NCBI GenBank assembly: GCA_016722075.1
Contig: JADKGW010000001.1
Location: 2,418,001 to 2,482,000 of the forward strand
Length of the DNA stretch: 64,000 bases
Origin: Candidatus Kouleothrix ribensis
GTDB lineage: Bacteria; Chloroflexota; Chloroflexia; Chloroflexales; Roseiflexaceae
Reading direction: 5' to 3'
The translations under genes were made by a program, and so were the position numbers. This document shows positions 16,687 through 26,251 of this stretch, one piece after another (the stretch's first letter is position 1; each line of letters starts with the position of its first letter). Under the pieces are notes generated by a model. That model saw nothing but the letters and a program-made list of their open reading frames with translations, had not been told where the DNA came from and searched no databases.

Positions 16687-19600
16687 TTAGCCAATGCTGC
16701 ATAGTGCCGCCAGTGCATGCGTGCGAATCGCGCTCGGCTGTTTGTCGTCTTCGGCCAGCCGCCCGATCACAGCCCATCCGGCGTTTGTTGCGAGCACGCG
16801 CAGTGCCGCGATGCAACGCAGCCTGATCGCAATTGCGGTATCGGCGCTCTGGGCCAGCCGGGTAAGCACCGGGGTAGCCGCCTGCCAGCGCAAGCGCCCC
16901 AGCGAATCGGCCGCGAGCGCGCGCAGCTGCGGCACGTCGGTGTCGGACTCGAGCATCTGCACAAGCAGCGGCGCGGCGGCTATATCGCCGGCCAGATACT
17001 CGAGGATGCGCAGCCGCAGCGTGGCCGGCCAGCTCTGCTCGCCGAGCATGGCGTGCAGCTCTTCGGGTGGCGTGTCGGCGCCGATCAGTGCCTCGAGCGC
17101 CAGCAGCCGGAACGGCAGCGCGCCCTGCTGCATGTAGCTGTGCAACAGCGGCCGGTAGCCCTCACCACCAATCTTGAGCAGCGCGCCGACTGCCTGCAGC
17201 CGGAGCGCGTGGTCGGCATTGGGCTGCTGGGCGATCCGCACCAGCACCGGCGCGACACTCCCGTCGGCCATGTCGACCAGCGCGTCGATTGCGGCCTGGA
17301 CGATCGCGGTCGATGTGTCCTGGCAGTAGCGCAGCATGAGCGGCAGCGCCTCGCGGTCGTGCGCGCGGCCCAGCGTGCGTAGCGCGCCGATCACCAGCTG
17401 CGCGGGCTGGCGCTCGCCGCGCAACAGTTCGCGTAGTGCGCGGCGGCTCTCGGGGCCGATCTGCGCCGGCAGGTAGTCGGCTGCCAGCCCGCGCAGCGTC
17501 ACATCCTCGCTGGTGTCGCAGGCGATCCGCAGCAGGATCGCCTCGGTGCTCGGGTCGTTCAGCAGCCCCATCCCGAGGATCGCCTGTGACCGCAGATGCG
17601 CATCGGTGCTAGGCTCGTCGGCCAGCTGTTGGAGCAGCGGCAGCGCCGCGCGTGCCTGGCGTTGGCCCAACCCTTCGGCCAGTGCGCCGCGCGTGAATGG
17701 GTCGAGCGCACTGTTGCTCAGCGCCCTGGTCATGAGCGGCTCGCCGCCGGGGTGGCTGGTGAGCTGCTGCACCACCAGCCAGCGCGTGAGTGAGCTGACC
17801 TCGCTGGATTCGAGCAGATAGCCAAAGATCTCGGCGTCTTCGGTTGTATCAAGCTCAGCCAGCGCGGCGATTATGTCGGTGGCAGCACTGCCAGCCGTAT
17901 CGTCGAGCAGCGCGGCCAGTAGCGGCGCACGGGCAGTGTTGCCGCCCAGCGCCACCAGTGCGCGCGCCGCCGCCGCGCGCACACGATCGGCCGCGCCGGC
18001 CAGAAACTCGCCGAGTGTGGTTGGCTGCACTTCGGGTGTGACGGTGTTGGCCAGCACGCTGGCCAGGTGTTCGATAATGCGCGATGGGATCGCGCTGTTA
18101 TCGATGCAGCTCTCGATCGGCAGCTGGAGCAGCCTGGGCGTCAGGTTGCGCTGGAGCCGCGCGAGTGCCTCGGCGCCAAGCAGCCGGCCCAGCGGTTCGC
18201 TGGCCCGCGCGTCGCCGATCTGGCCAAGCGCCACAATCGCTGCGGTTGTCAACGTTGGATCCTGGTACGAGCGCTCGATTAAGGCCAGCAGCGGGTCGAC
18301 GGCATCAGGCTGCTTCAGCGCGCCAAGCCCGGCGCAGCAGCCCTCGATCAGCGTGTGTGCGGCCACGGGGCTATCGAGCAGGCGGATCAGGTCGCGCTGC
18401 GCCGGGGCGTAGCCGGCCGTGCCGAGCGTACGCGCTGCCGCCGCGCGCGCGACCTCCGAGGCGTCGCTGCGATTGAGCAGCTGGAGCAGCTCGGGGTGGC
18501 CGATCGGGTGGCGGCCGAGCGAACTGATCGCCTGCAGCCGCGCAAACAGCGGCAGGCGCGCGTCGCTGGCGCATAGTGCCAGCAGATGAGCTGTGTTGAT
18601 CGTCAGATTCGTGCTCAGCGATTGGATGGCGGCCAGGCGTAGCTCCCAGTCGACCGAGCGGTCGACGGCGGCGCGGCCCCAGGCGATCTCGGCACGTGTC
18701 GGGTCGAAGCGCCCCAGCACGGTGAGCGCGGCCCGCCGCACGCCGATGTTTGTATCGGCGCTGGCACGCTCGAGCACGGTCTGGGTGGTTGGCTGAGCGT
18801 TGGTCGCAAGCGCTTCGATCGCGGCCTCACGCACCTCTGGCGCCAGGGCGGCGTCTTCGATCACGGCGGTAGCCGCGCGCAATATGCGTGTGTCGCCCGC
18901 GCCCGAGGCGCCGAACGCGCGCAGTGCGCGGGCCGCCAGGGCCGGCTCGAGCGCGTGCCGCTGCTGGGCGGGGTGCAGCGCGTGCAGGTAGATCCAGCGC
19001 GCCAGTACCCCATCGCTACTAGGGATGGGCGCCGAGATCGGCAGGGCCAGCTCGGCGTGCTCGAGCATCCGATCGGCCAGCTGCCAGCCAAACGCCTCGG
19101 GCATCGCGGTGTGCAAGATCAGTTGCTTGCTTGCGGCGGCGGCCAGATCGGCCGGCAGCAGCTCGATCAGCCGGCCCAGGAAGCGCTCGATGCTTGCGTC
19201 GGCACTGACGATCGCGCCCAGATCGAGCTGCAGCGCGTCCAGGCATTCGCGCAGCAACCGATCGGCGCGTGCCGCTGCGGGCGGCGGGTAGTCGCGGGCG
19301 ATCTGCGCCAGCGCCGCGACGATGCGCAGCGCCCAGGCGGTGTTGCCGGGTGCGCGCTCGCGCAAGCAGCGCCCGAGGATCATCAGGTAGTCGGCGTCGC
19401 GCCGCCCAGCCTCCCACAGCAGCGGGTAGAGCGGCGCCGGGTCGTCGAGCATGGTGGTGAGCAGCAGCGCCAGCTCGGATTGCTCGGCCAGATCAAGCTC
19501 GGCGATCAGGTCGGGCCGGCCCTCGCCGACCAGCTGGCGGGCGGCCAGGTAGCGCCGGATGTGCGGGTGCTGAAAGTGCGGCCGGCCGTCGCGGCCCGGC

Positions 19601-20541
19601 TCGGCCAGCGCGGCCGGCACACGCGCCGGCAGCTCGTCGTAGGCCGCCAGTAGCTGGAGCGCGGCCACATCGCCCGAGGTGTCGAGCTGATCGGTGCGCA
19701 GCTCGAGCATACGCGCCAGCGCCAGGGCATATAGCTCGGCGCGCGACTCAGGCATGGCCGAGGTTGGCGCCAGCCAGGCCAGCAGCGCGATCTCGAACAG
19801 GCGCTCGCGCAGCGGCCGGAGCCGCGGCTGGCTCTCGAGCGCGGCCAGCACCTTCGCGCGGTGCTGTGGCGGTGTCAGATGCTCGACCCACGAGGCCAGG
19901 ATGGCCGGCGTGACAGTGGCCAGCGTCAGCGCGCCAAAGCCGGGCCAGGCCGGCTCGTGCTCGGGCAGGGTAACCAGCATGTGCGTGGTAGAATTGCTCT
20001 GCGCCGTCTGCAAAAGCGCCGTGCGCCAGGCCTCGCGCCGCTCGGCCGGCACATCGTCGAGGCCGTCGACCAGCAGCACGATCGACTGGGGCGGGTCGAG
20101 CGCCTCGGGCTGGCTGCGCCGGAACAGCGAGCGCGGCTCGCGCCCCGGCCGGATCTCGCCCGGCAGCTCGGCCATGCGGATGAAGGCGGCCAGGATGTGC
20201 GCAGGTGGCGCGATTCCGTCATCGATAATCGGCAGGCGCACCAGCAGCGGCAGCGGGTGGCTACCTTCGGGCGCGCCAGCCCAGCGCAGCGCATACTGCA
20301 GCAGGGCCAACCTGCGGCCGCCGCCCGAGGGGCCGGCGATCGTGCAGTGCCGCGTCTGCCGTAGCATCGCGCCGATCTGGCATGCCCTGCCCTGCGGATC
20401 AGTCAGCTCGAGTGGCAGATCGGCCAGCGCGGGTAGCAGCCGCAGCAGACTCTGGCGGTTGATCTCGCCGGCCAGCTTGCGGCGGTAGCTGTCGAGGTCG
20501 TTGTGGGGGCGGAAGCGTTCGACAAGATTCAACACAGCCAT
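16687..20541 (-). CDS. large HEAT-repeat protein with N-terminal NACHT-like NTPase
   Basis: A 1284-residue soluble protein. The N-terminal third looks like a NACHT/STAND NTPase: a P-loop position reads GPSGGGRRLALLQ (about residues 70-82), where the usual GK(S/T) is replaced by GRR, and a Walker B acidic motif reads IVLLVDGLDDVP (about 154-165). From about residue 480 to the end the chain is a long run of HEAT/PBS-lyase-type repeats (for example ALGQIGDARASEPLGRLL, AIDALVDMADGSVAPVLVRIA). NACHT-HEAT proteins are signal-responsive scaffolds. Loss of the P-loop lysine suggests weak or no ATP hydrolysis. The start at 20541 is chosen because GGAG lies 6 bases upstream; an in-frame ATG 4 codons earlier exists. 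The receiver-HTH-membrane gene lies downstream on the same strand. Confidence 0.75.
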   Translation of the reverse strand: MAVLNLVERFRPHNDLDSYRRKLAGEINRQSLLRLLPALADLPLELTDPQGRACQIGAMLRQTRHCTIAGPSGGGRRLALLQYALRWAGAPEGSHPLPLLVRLPIIDDGIAPPAHILAAFIRMAELPGEIRPGREPRSLFRRSQPEALDPPQSIVLLVDGLDDVPAERREAWRTALLQTAQSNSTTHMLVTLPEHEPAWPGFGALTLATVTPAILASWVEHLTPPQHRAKVLAALESQPRLRPLRERLFEIALLAWLAPTSAMPESRAELYALALARMLELRTDQLDTSGDVAALQLLAAYDELPARVPAALAEPGRDGRPHFQHPHIRRYLAARQLVGEGRPDLIAELDLAEQSELALLLTTMLDDPAPLYPLLWEAGRRDADYLMILGRCLRERAPGNTAWALRIVAALAQIARDYPPPAAARADRLLRECLDALQLDLGAIVSADASIERFLGRLIELLPADLAAAASKQLILHTAMPEAFGWQLADRMLEHAELALPISAPIPSSDGVLARWIYLHALHPAQQRHALEPALAARALRAFGASGAGDTRILRAATAVIEDAALAPEVREAAIEALATNAQPTTQTVLERASADTNIGVRRAALTVLGRFDPTRAEIAWGRAAVDRSVDWELRLAAIQSLSTNLTINTAHLLALCASDARLPLFARLQAISSLGRHPIGHPELLQLLNRSDASEVARAAAARTLGTAGYAPAQRDLIRLLDSPVAAHTLIEGCCAGLGALKQPDAVDPLLALIERSYQDPTLTTAAIVALGQIGDARASEPLGRLLGAEALARLQRNLTPRLLQLPIESCIDNSAIPSRIIEHLASVLANTVTPEVQPTTLGEFLAGAADRVRAAAARALVALGGNTARAPLLAALLDDTAGSAATDIIAALAELDTTEDAEIFGYLLESSEVSSLTRWLVVQQLTSHPGGEPLMTRALSNSALDPFTRGALAEGLGQRQARAALPLLQQLADEPSTDAHLRSQAILGMGLLNDPSTEAILLRIACDTSEDVTLRGLAADYLPAQIGPESRRALRELLRGERQPAQLVIGALRTLGRAHDREALPLMLRYCQDTSTAIVQAAIDALVDMADGSVAPVLVRIAQQPNADHALRLQAVGALLKIGGEGYRPLLHSYMQQGALPFRLLALEALIGADTPPEELHAMLGEQSWPATLRLRILEYLAGDIAAAPLLVQMLESDTDVPQLRALAADSLGRLRWQAATPVLTRLAQSADTAIAIRLRCIAALRVLATNAGWAVIGRLAEDDKQPSAIRTHALAALCSIG

Positions 20542-20741
20542 GGCGTGCTCCATACGCGCGAGGCACCGAACGACGGTACATCGTTATAGTACTTCTGTGG
20601 AGTGTGTCACCACAAGCCGGGCAAATTACATCGCCATTACAGCCGGTTTGCGATCAGTTCATCCGGAATATGCTCGATTGCGTTTTCGGGTGTGGCCCCG
20701 CAGGCCCATCCGCTATTCGTATTCAGCCAAAGGCATAGGGC

Positions 20742-21890
20742 ATGAGCGCGATCCTCCTGCTTAACCCATTTCATGCCGGCTCGCACGCGGCGGTGGCCGA
20801 AGGCTACGCGGCGCGCTCGCGCCACACGGTAACTGTGCTGCCGCTCTCGCAGGCCGGCGGCTGGCGCTGGCGCATGCGCGGCGCGGCGGTGACGCTGGCG
20901 CGCCGCCTGCGCGAGCAGATGCGCGAGGATCGATCGGCCACCCGCCCCGGCCTGGTCGTCGCGACCGATATGCTCGACCTGGCGACATTCCTCGGGCTGA
21001 CGCGCGACCTGATCGGCGGCGTGCCGGCCGCGCTGTATATGCACGAGAACCAGCTAACCTACCCGCTGCCGGCCGGCCGCGCGCGCGATCTGGCGTTCCC
21101 GTGGATTAACTACACCAGCGCGCTGGCCGCCGATGCGCTGTTCTTCAACTCGGCGTTCCATCGCGCGGCCTTCCTGGCGGCGCTGCCGGGCCTGCCTGGG
21201 CGCTACCACGACCATCACGAGCTCGATCTGATCGACGCGATTGGTGCGAAGTCGCAGCTGCTGCCGCCAGGGATCGACCTGGCCCGGCTCGACCAGCCCG
21301 AGCCGCCAGAGCCAGGCACCCGGCAGCATCCCGATCATCCTGACTCGCCGCCGGGTGCGCCCATTATTCTGTGGAACAGCCGCTGGGAGTACGACAAGGG
21401 GCCGGCGGCATTCTTCGCGGCGCTGCGGGCGCTGGCCGCACGCGGGGTCGATTTTCGAGTGGTGGTGGTGGGCGAGCAGATCGACCCGAACGAGCCGAAC
21501 TTCCAGGCCGCGCGCGCGTGGCTGGGCGAGCGCGTGCTGGCCTGGGGCTACCTGCCCGATCTGCAATCCTACCGCGCCTGGCTGTGGCGAGCCGACATTG
21601 TGGTGAGCTGCGCGGTGCAGGAGTTCTTCGGCATCAGCGTGATCGAGGCGATGTACTGCGGCTGCGTGCCGATCCTGCCGCGCCGGCTGAGCTACCCCGA
21701 GCTGCTGCCGCCGGCCCTGCACGCCGGCTGCCTGTACGACGATCAGGATGATCTGGTCGAAAAGCTGCACCACGCCATCCGCAACCTGCCCGCGCTGCGC
21801 GCGTGCGACTTCCGCAGCGTGGCGGCGCGCTACGACTGGCGCGAGCTGGCGCCTGAGTACGATGCGCGATTCGAGGCGTTGCAGCGCTAA
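20742..21890 (+). CDS. glycosyltransferase of the tRNA-queuosine mannosyltransferase (DUF3524/GTDC1) family
   Basis: A 382-residue GT4-type glycosyltransferase. The N-terminal half matches the DUF3524 pattern of QTMAN/GTDC1: LLNPFHAGSHAAVAEGY, then GGWRWRMRGAAVTLARRL, VATDMLDLATFLGL, YMHENQLTYP and AADALFFNSAFHRAAFLAAL. The C-terminal half is a GT-B nucleotide-sugar domain (LWNSRWEYDKGP, VVVVGEQ, VVSCAVQEFFGISVIEAMYCGCVPILP). In animals this family adds mannose to queuosine at position 34 of tRNA-Asp. Bacterial members probably glycosylate queuosine or a related modified base, which is inferred. No queuosine-pathway gene adjoins it. Confidence 0.8.
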   Translation: MSAILLLNPFHAGSHAAVAEGYAARSRHTVTVLPLSQAGGWRWRMRGAAVTLARRLREQMREDRSATRPGLVVATDMLDLATFLGLTRDLIGGVPAALYMHENQLTYPLPAGRARDLAFPWINYTSALAADALFFNSAFHRAAFLAALPGLPGRYHDHHELDLIDAIGAKSQLLPPGIDLARLDQPEPPEPGTRQHPDHPDSPPGAPIILWNSRWEYDKGPAAFFAALRALAARGVDFRVVVVGEQIDPNEPNFQAARAWLGERVLAWGYLPDLQSYRAWLWRADIVVSCAVQEFFGISVIEAMYCGCVPILPRRLSYPELLPPALHAGCLYDDQDDLVEKLHHAIRNLPALRACDFRSVAARYDWRELAPEYDARFEALQR

Positions 21891-22028
21891 GGAGCGAGGA
21901 GGTAGAAGATGGGATGCACTATCGCTGCCTGCTGCCTGCTGCCCACTGCCACACGGCGCGAAAGCGCTCCTATGGTACAATAGAGTGCCTGAATCAACCT
22001 GCGCACGCAACCCAACAAAGGAGCCGAG

Positions 22029-23174
22029 ATGCTCACCTCAAAGCCTGCACTTCTGCTGATGCTCACGCTGATCAGCGGCTCGATACTGGCTGCCTGCGGC
22101 GGCCAGCCTAGCGCACCCGCACCGACGGCGGCGCCAACCAGTGTGCCCGCCACTAGCGTGCCAACCGCCGCGCCACCAACCAGCGCACCGACGGCAGCCC
22201 CGCCCGCACCGACCAGCCCGCCGGCTGCCACACCCGCACCTAACCCCGGAGTCGACCCGATCACCGGCGCGCCGGGGCTGGCGCGCGGCGCAGTTGTGCG
22301 GCGGCCGATCATCGTCATGATCGATAACCACCCCGAAGCCTACCCGCAATCGGGGCTCGACCACGCGGCGGTGGTGTTCGAGGCGCTGGCCGAGTTCGGC
22401 GTCACGCGCTTCATGGCCGTGCTGGCGCCCGGCATCACACCCGACGTGCCCACGATCGGCCCGGTGCGCAGCACGCGGCTGTATTTCGCGCAGTGGGCCA
22501 TGGGCTTTCACGCGCTGTATGCCCATGCCGGCGGCTCGCCACAGGGGCTTGAGCTGGTCGAAGCCACCGACCAGCTGGTGAATCTCGACGCGCTGCACAA
22601 CAATGCCAGCCAGTACTTCGTGCGCAGCGACAGCCGCGACGCGCCCCACAACCTGTATACCAGCAGCACCAGGCTGGCGCAGGCCGCCACCGATCTGGGC
22701 ATGGCCGAGCTGGTCGACCCGACGATCGGCTTTCTGTTCAAGGCCGATGCGCCCGCAGCGCTGCGGCCCAAGCAGCAGCAGCTACGGTACTTCTTCATCT
22801 ATCGCGAGGACGACGCCGGCTGGGAGTACGACCCGCAGACGAACGGCTATGCCCGTTTGCGCCGCGGCAAACCCGCGCGCGACGCCGAGAGCGGCAAGCA
22901 GCTGTGGACCAAGAATGTGGTGGTGATGGAGGTGTCTGAGCAGAAGATCGACGGCGACCCGAAGGGCCGGATCGAGCAGGCGGTGGTGGGTAGCGGGCGT
23001 GCGCGCGTATTCAGCGACGGCATCGAGCGCGAGGTGACATGGCGCAAGGATGCGGCGGCGGCGCCGCTGGGCTTCTTCGACGCCGATGGCAGCGAGGTGC
23101 GCTTCAACGCCGGGCCGATCTGGATCGCGGCGGTGCCGGCGCTCGACAACCTGACGGTTTCGGGTGCTCCGTAG
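22029..23174 (+). CDS. DUF3048 domain lipoprotein (YerB-like)
   Basis: A 381-residue exported lipoprotein. The signal peptide ends in a lipobox ILAAC, with the lipidated Cys at residue 23. A low-complexity Pro/Ala/Thr/Ser linker follows (about residues 26-70) and would span the cell wall. The rest is DUF3048: PIIVMIDNHPEAYPQSGLDHA, PDVPTIGPVRSTRLYFAQWA, HAGGSPQGLELV, and a C-terminal part with RVFSDGIEREVTWRKD. Function of DUF3048 is unknown; the related YerB is a cell-surface lipoprotein. The ATG follows AAAGGAG. Confidence 0.85.
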   Translation: MLTSKPALLLMLTLISGSILAACGGQPSAPAPTAAPTSVPATSVPTAAPPTSAPTAAPPAPTSPPAATPAPNPGVDPITGAPGLARGAVVRRPIIVMIDNHPEAYPQSGLDHAAVVFEALAEFGVTRFMAVLAPGITPDVPTIGPVRSTRLYFAQWAMGFHALYAHAGGSPQGLELVEATDQLVNLDALHNNASQYFVRSDSRDAPHNLYTSSTRLAQAATDLGMAELVDPTIGFLFKADAPAALRPKQQQLRYFFIYREDDAGWEYDPQTNGYARLRRGKPARDAESGKQLWTKNVVVMEVSEQKIDGDPKGRIEQAVVGSGRARVFSDGIEREVTWRKDAAAAPLGFFDADGSEVRFNAGPIWIAAVPALDNLTVSGAP

Positions 23175-23194
23175 CGGCGCAGAGCACCAGGCAC

Positions 23195-23812
23195 CTACAA
23201 TTCGCGCCGGCCCTCGAGCGCCGAGCCAAGCGTCGACGGGTCGGCCCACTCCAGGTCGCCGCCGGTGGGTAGCCCGCGCGCCAGGCGTGTAACCTTCACA
23301 CCCAGCGGTGCGAGTGCGCGGTGCAGGTGAAACGACGTTGCCTCGCCCTCGAGGTTCGGGTTCGTAGCCAGCAGCACCTCGTCGATCTGCTCGGTGCGCA
23401 CGCGATCGACCAGCTCGTCGAAGCGGATGTCCTCGCGGTTCATACCCTCGAGCGGGGCGATGCGCCCGTGCAGCACGTGATACACGCCGCGCCAGGTGCT
23501 GGTGCGCTCGATCGCCAGCACATCGAGCGGCTCTTCGACCACGCAAATGCGGGCCTGATCACGCGAGCTGTTGCTGCAGATCATACACGGGTCGGACACC
23601 GTGATATTGAAGCAGCGCGAGCAAAAGCGCACATTGTCCTTCAGGTTCGCCAGCGCCTCGGCCAGCGCGTGGGCCTGCTCGTCGGGCGCGCGCAGCAGGA
23701 AGAACACCAGCCGCGAGGCCGTCTTCGGGCCGATGCCGGGCAGCCGGCCAAACTCCTCCATCAGCCGCGCCACCGGCTCGATCAGGATCTGGTTGTCGGG
23801 AGCGTTCGTCAT
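23195..23812 (-). CDS. recR: recombination protein RecR
   Basis: A 205-residue RecR. The N-terminal helix-hairpin-helix reads RLPGIGPKTASRLVFFLL; the four-cysteine zinc finger reads CSRCFNITVSDPCMIC; the Toprim domain starts ICVVEEPLDVLAIE and continues through the Walker-like LATNPNLEGEAT; the C-terminal LARGLPTGGDLEWAD is characteristic. RecR works with RecO/RecF to load RecA at gaps. The ATG at 23812 gives the family length; a GTG 13 codons upstream with GGAG is an alternative. It is the last gene of dnaX-ybaB-recR, a classic bacterial order. Confidence 0.95.
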   Translation of the reverse strand: MTNAPDNQILIEPVARLMEEFGRLPGIGPKTASRLVFFLLRAPDEQAHALAEALANLKDNVRFCSRCFNITVSDPCMICSNSSRDQARICVVEEPLDVLAIERTSTWRGVYHVLHGRIAPLEGMNREDIRFDELVDRVRTEQIDEVLLATNPNLEGEATSFHLHRALAPLGVKVTRLARGLPTGGDLEWADPSTLGSALEGRREL

Positions 23813-23910
23813 ACTGGTTTGAGTTTCGCGTGCTACCGGGGAGGCCTGCACCAGCCGTCGGCCGCTCCAGGCCTCCCCGCCGGCTACCTACACAATCGCA
23901 GCCGGCTGAT

Positions 23911-24216
23911 CTAAAACAGGCCCGGCATCTTCATGCCCTGAGTCAGCGGCCCCATACGCTTCTCGGCCAGATCCTGCGCTTTTTTGCTGGCGTCGTTTAT
24001 CGCGGTGATGATCAGATCTTGCAGCGTATCGACATCCTCAGGATCGACGACCTCGGGCGCCAGCTTGATCGACTGGATCTCGCGATGGCCATTCATGGTG
24101 ACGCTGACATAGCTGCCGGCGGCACCTTCGACGATCTCGTTGCCGAGTTCCTCCTGGATCTTGGCCATCTGCTTCTGCATCTGCTGGGCCATCTGCTGGA
24201 GCTGGCGTGGGTTCAT
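23911..24216 (-). CDS. ybaB: YbaB/EbfC family nucleoid-associated protein
   Basis: A 101-residue YbaB/EbfC DNA-binding protein. It has the N-terminal Gln/Met-rich helix (QLQQMAQQMQKQMAKIQEEL), the central beta part (GSYVSVTMNGHREIQSIKLAPEVV) and the C-terminal helix (DTLQDLIITAINDASKKAQDLA). The family forms dimers that bind and bridge DNA. It has a strong AAGGAGAG ribosome site and sits between dnaX and recR, as in many bacteria. Confidence 0.95.
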   Translation of the reverse strand: MNPRQLQQMAQQMQKQMAKIQEELGNEIVEGAAGSYVSVTMNGHREIQSIKLAPEVVDPEDVDTLQDLIITAINDASKKAQDLAEKRMGPLTQGMKMPGLF

Positions 24217-24227
24217 CGTTCTCTCCT

Positions 24228-25970
24228 TTATGATTGCTGCTCGATGTCGATAATATCGGCGTCGAAAATGTTGATCGCGGCTTTGATATGCGGGTCCTTG
24301 CGGCTATTGCGAATCTGTTCGCGCCGCACGTTCGGGCTCTCGCGATGCTCGGTCTCGGCGACGCAGCTGATCCGGTAGTTCGCGCCCATATATTTGCTCA
24401 GCACCTTTTCGATCAGCCGGCGCGGGTTGGGCTGCTCAAGGCGCTTGATCTGCCACTCGTTCTTGACCTCGAAGATAATCACGTCGTCTTTGAGGTCGAT
24501 CGCGCGCATGCCGCCGCTGCTGGTCATCAGCACGTACAGCGTGCGATCCTGGGCTTTGATGCCAAGCAGAATGTCTTCCCACTGCGTTTCGACCAGCTCG
24601 AGCATGGCGGCGGCAGCGTTGTCCGAGGCGATCTCGGCGGTGGCGTGCGGCCGTGGCGCCGGGGCCGGTGGGCCGGGCGCTGCCACTGCCGGCGCGGGTT
24701 CGGCGGCCGGCGCCTCCTCGCGCGGCGGTGGGCCGGGCGCTGCCAGCGCCACTGGCTCGGCCGGCGCGGCGGCGGGCGATGGGGTTGGGCGGCTTGGCAC
24801 CGCCGGGCGGGCCGGCGCGGCCGGGCCGGGCTGAGCGGCCGGGCGCGGGCTGGGCACAGCGCGCTGTACCGGCGCCGCAGCCGGCATAGGCGCGGCCAGG
24901 CACTCGATCACCGCAAGCTCGAGTGGCAGCTGGCCATACGAACTGGTGCGCAGCTGGTGGTCGAGGCCGCTGAACAACTTGAGCCAGCTCACCAGTGCGC
25001 CAAGGTCGGCGGCGGCGGCCTGGTGCTGGAGCGCGGCCAGGTCATCGTCGCTCACATCGAGCAGCGCCGGGTCGCCGCCGGCCTTCAGCAGCATCAGCGC
25101 GCGCAGCCGCTCGACGATGTCGCGCGCGAACTGGCGCAGGTCGGCGCCTTGCTCGGCCACGCTGTTCAGCGCGCGCAGCGCGCTGGTCAGGTCGGCGCCG
25201 ATCAGCGCGTCGGCCAGCGCGGCCACCTCGTGCGCCTCGGTGGCGCCGAGCAGGCCGCGCACCTGCGGCAGGCTGATCGTGCCGCTGCCATAGGCCATCA
25301 GCTGATCGAGCACGCTCAGCGCATCGCGCATGCTGCCGGTGGCCGCGCGGGCGATGGCCTCGGCCACACCCGGCTCGAGCGCGATCTGTTCCTCGGCGGC
25401 GACCGCGTGCAGATGCGCGGCAGTGGCGCTGATCGTGTGGCGGCTGAAGGTGAAGCGCTGGCAGCGCGACAGGATGGTGGCCGGCACCTTGTGGCTCTCG
25501 GTGGTAGCCAGAATGAATAGCGCGTGGCCGGGCGGCTCCTCGAGCGTCTTGAGCAGCGCGTTGAACGCCGCCGTCGAGAGCATATGCACTTCGTCGATGA
25601 TATAGACCTTGTAGGCGCCGCTGGTGGGCCGGAACTGCACGCGCTCGATGATCTCGCGCGCATCTTCGACGCTGGTGTGCGAGGCCGCGTCCATCTCGAT
25701 CACGTCAACCGCGCGGCCGTCGGCAATCGCCCGGCACGACTCGCACTCGCCGCACGGGCGCAGCTCGGGCGCCGCGCCGCAGTTCACCGCCTTGGCCAGC
25801 AGCCGCGCCACGGTGGTTTTGCCCACGCCACGCGGGCCGGTGAACAGGTAGGCATGCGCGATACGCCCCTCGACGATCGCGTTGCGCAGGGTCTGGACAA
25901 TATGTTCCTGGCCAACCAGCTCGCTGAAGGTCTGCGAGCGGTAGCGGCGATAGAGTGCCTGGGAAGCCAT
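24228..25970 (-). CDS. dnaX: DNA polymerase III subunit gamma/tau
   Basis: A 580-residue clamp-loader subunit. Visible features are the start ALYRRYRSQTFSELVGQEHIV, the Walker A GPRGVGKTTVARLLAKAVNC, a zinc module with Cys residues (CGAAPELRPCGECESC), Walker B VYIIDEVHMLS and the sensor region ILATTESHKVPATILSRCQRF. A long Pro/Ala linker (about residues 385-460) precedes a C-terminal domain resembling tau domain V. The ATG at 25970 starts at the conserved N-terminus; an in-frame ATG 9 codons upstream lacks support. Whether a shorter gamma form is made by frameshifting cannot be seen; I found no obvious A-run slippery site. Confidence 0.95.
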   Translation of the reverse strand: MASQALYRRYRSQTFSELVGQEHIVQTLRNAIVEGRIAHAYLFTGPRGVGKTTVARLLAKAVNCGAAPELRPCGECESCRAIADGRAVDVIEMDAASHTSVEDAREIIERVQFRPTSGAYKVYIIDEVHMLSTAAFNALLKTLEEPPGHALFILATTESHKVPATILSRCQRFTFSRHTISATAAHLHAVAAEEQIALEPGVAEAIARAATGSMRDALSVLDQLMAYGSGTISLPQVRGLLGATEAHEVAALADALIGADLTSALRALNSVAEQGADLRQFARDIVERLRALMLLKAGGDPALLDVSDDDLAALQHQAAAADLGALVSWLKLFSGLDHQLRTSSYGQLPLELAVIECLAAPMPAAAPVQRAVPSPRPAAQPGPAAPARPAVPSRPTPSPAAAPAEPVALAAPGPPPREEAPAAEPAPAVAAPGPPAPAPRPHATAEIASDNAAAAMLELVETQWEDILLGIKAQDRTLYVLMTSSGGMRAIDLKDDVIIFEVKNEWQIKRLEQPNPRRLIEKVLSKYMGANYRISCVAETEHRESPNVRREQIRNSRKDPHIKAAINIFDADIIDIEQQS

Positions 25971-26251
25971 GCGTGCTCTCTTGGATGCCAATTGCACCGG
26001 GCATTATACCCCACCCGCACATGCGCCGCAAGCACAGATTTTCGAGAGCCGTAGGCCGGGCTGGCGGGCAGATCGGGGAGGCATGGGCTGCCGGCGCCAA
26101 TCGCGGGCGCGGCGCCGCCTGGGCCGTCATACCAGATTCGCGTGATATGATTTGGTCGGATTGATGGAACAAGATCGCCCTGGTAGTCGTTATTTATAGC
26201 AACGGATCAATTTAATCGCCTGAGTGGATCGCGACATACAAGGAGTACATC

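Noticed and set aside
21891..21960. CTGCCTGCTGCC tract upstream of the DUF3048 gene as a tandem repeat
   Set aside because: Only two or three imperfect units are present; this is too little to separate from biased composition.
24234..25520. 428-codon forward frame opposite dnaX
   Set aside because: It is an antisense shadow of dnaX with low-complexity Arg/Gly-rich translation.
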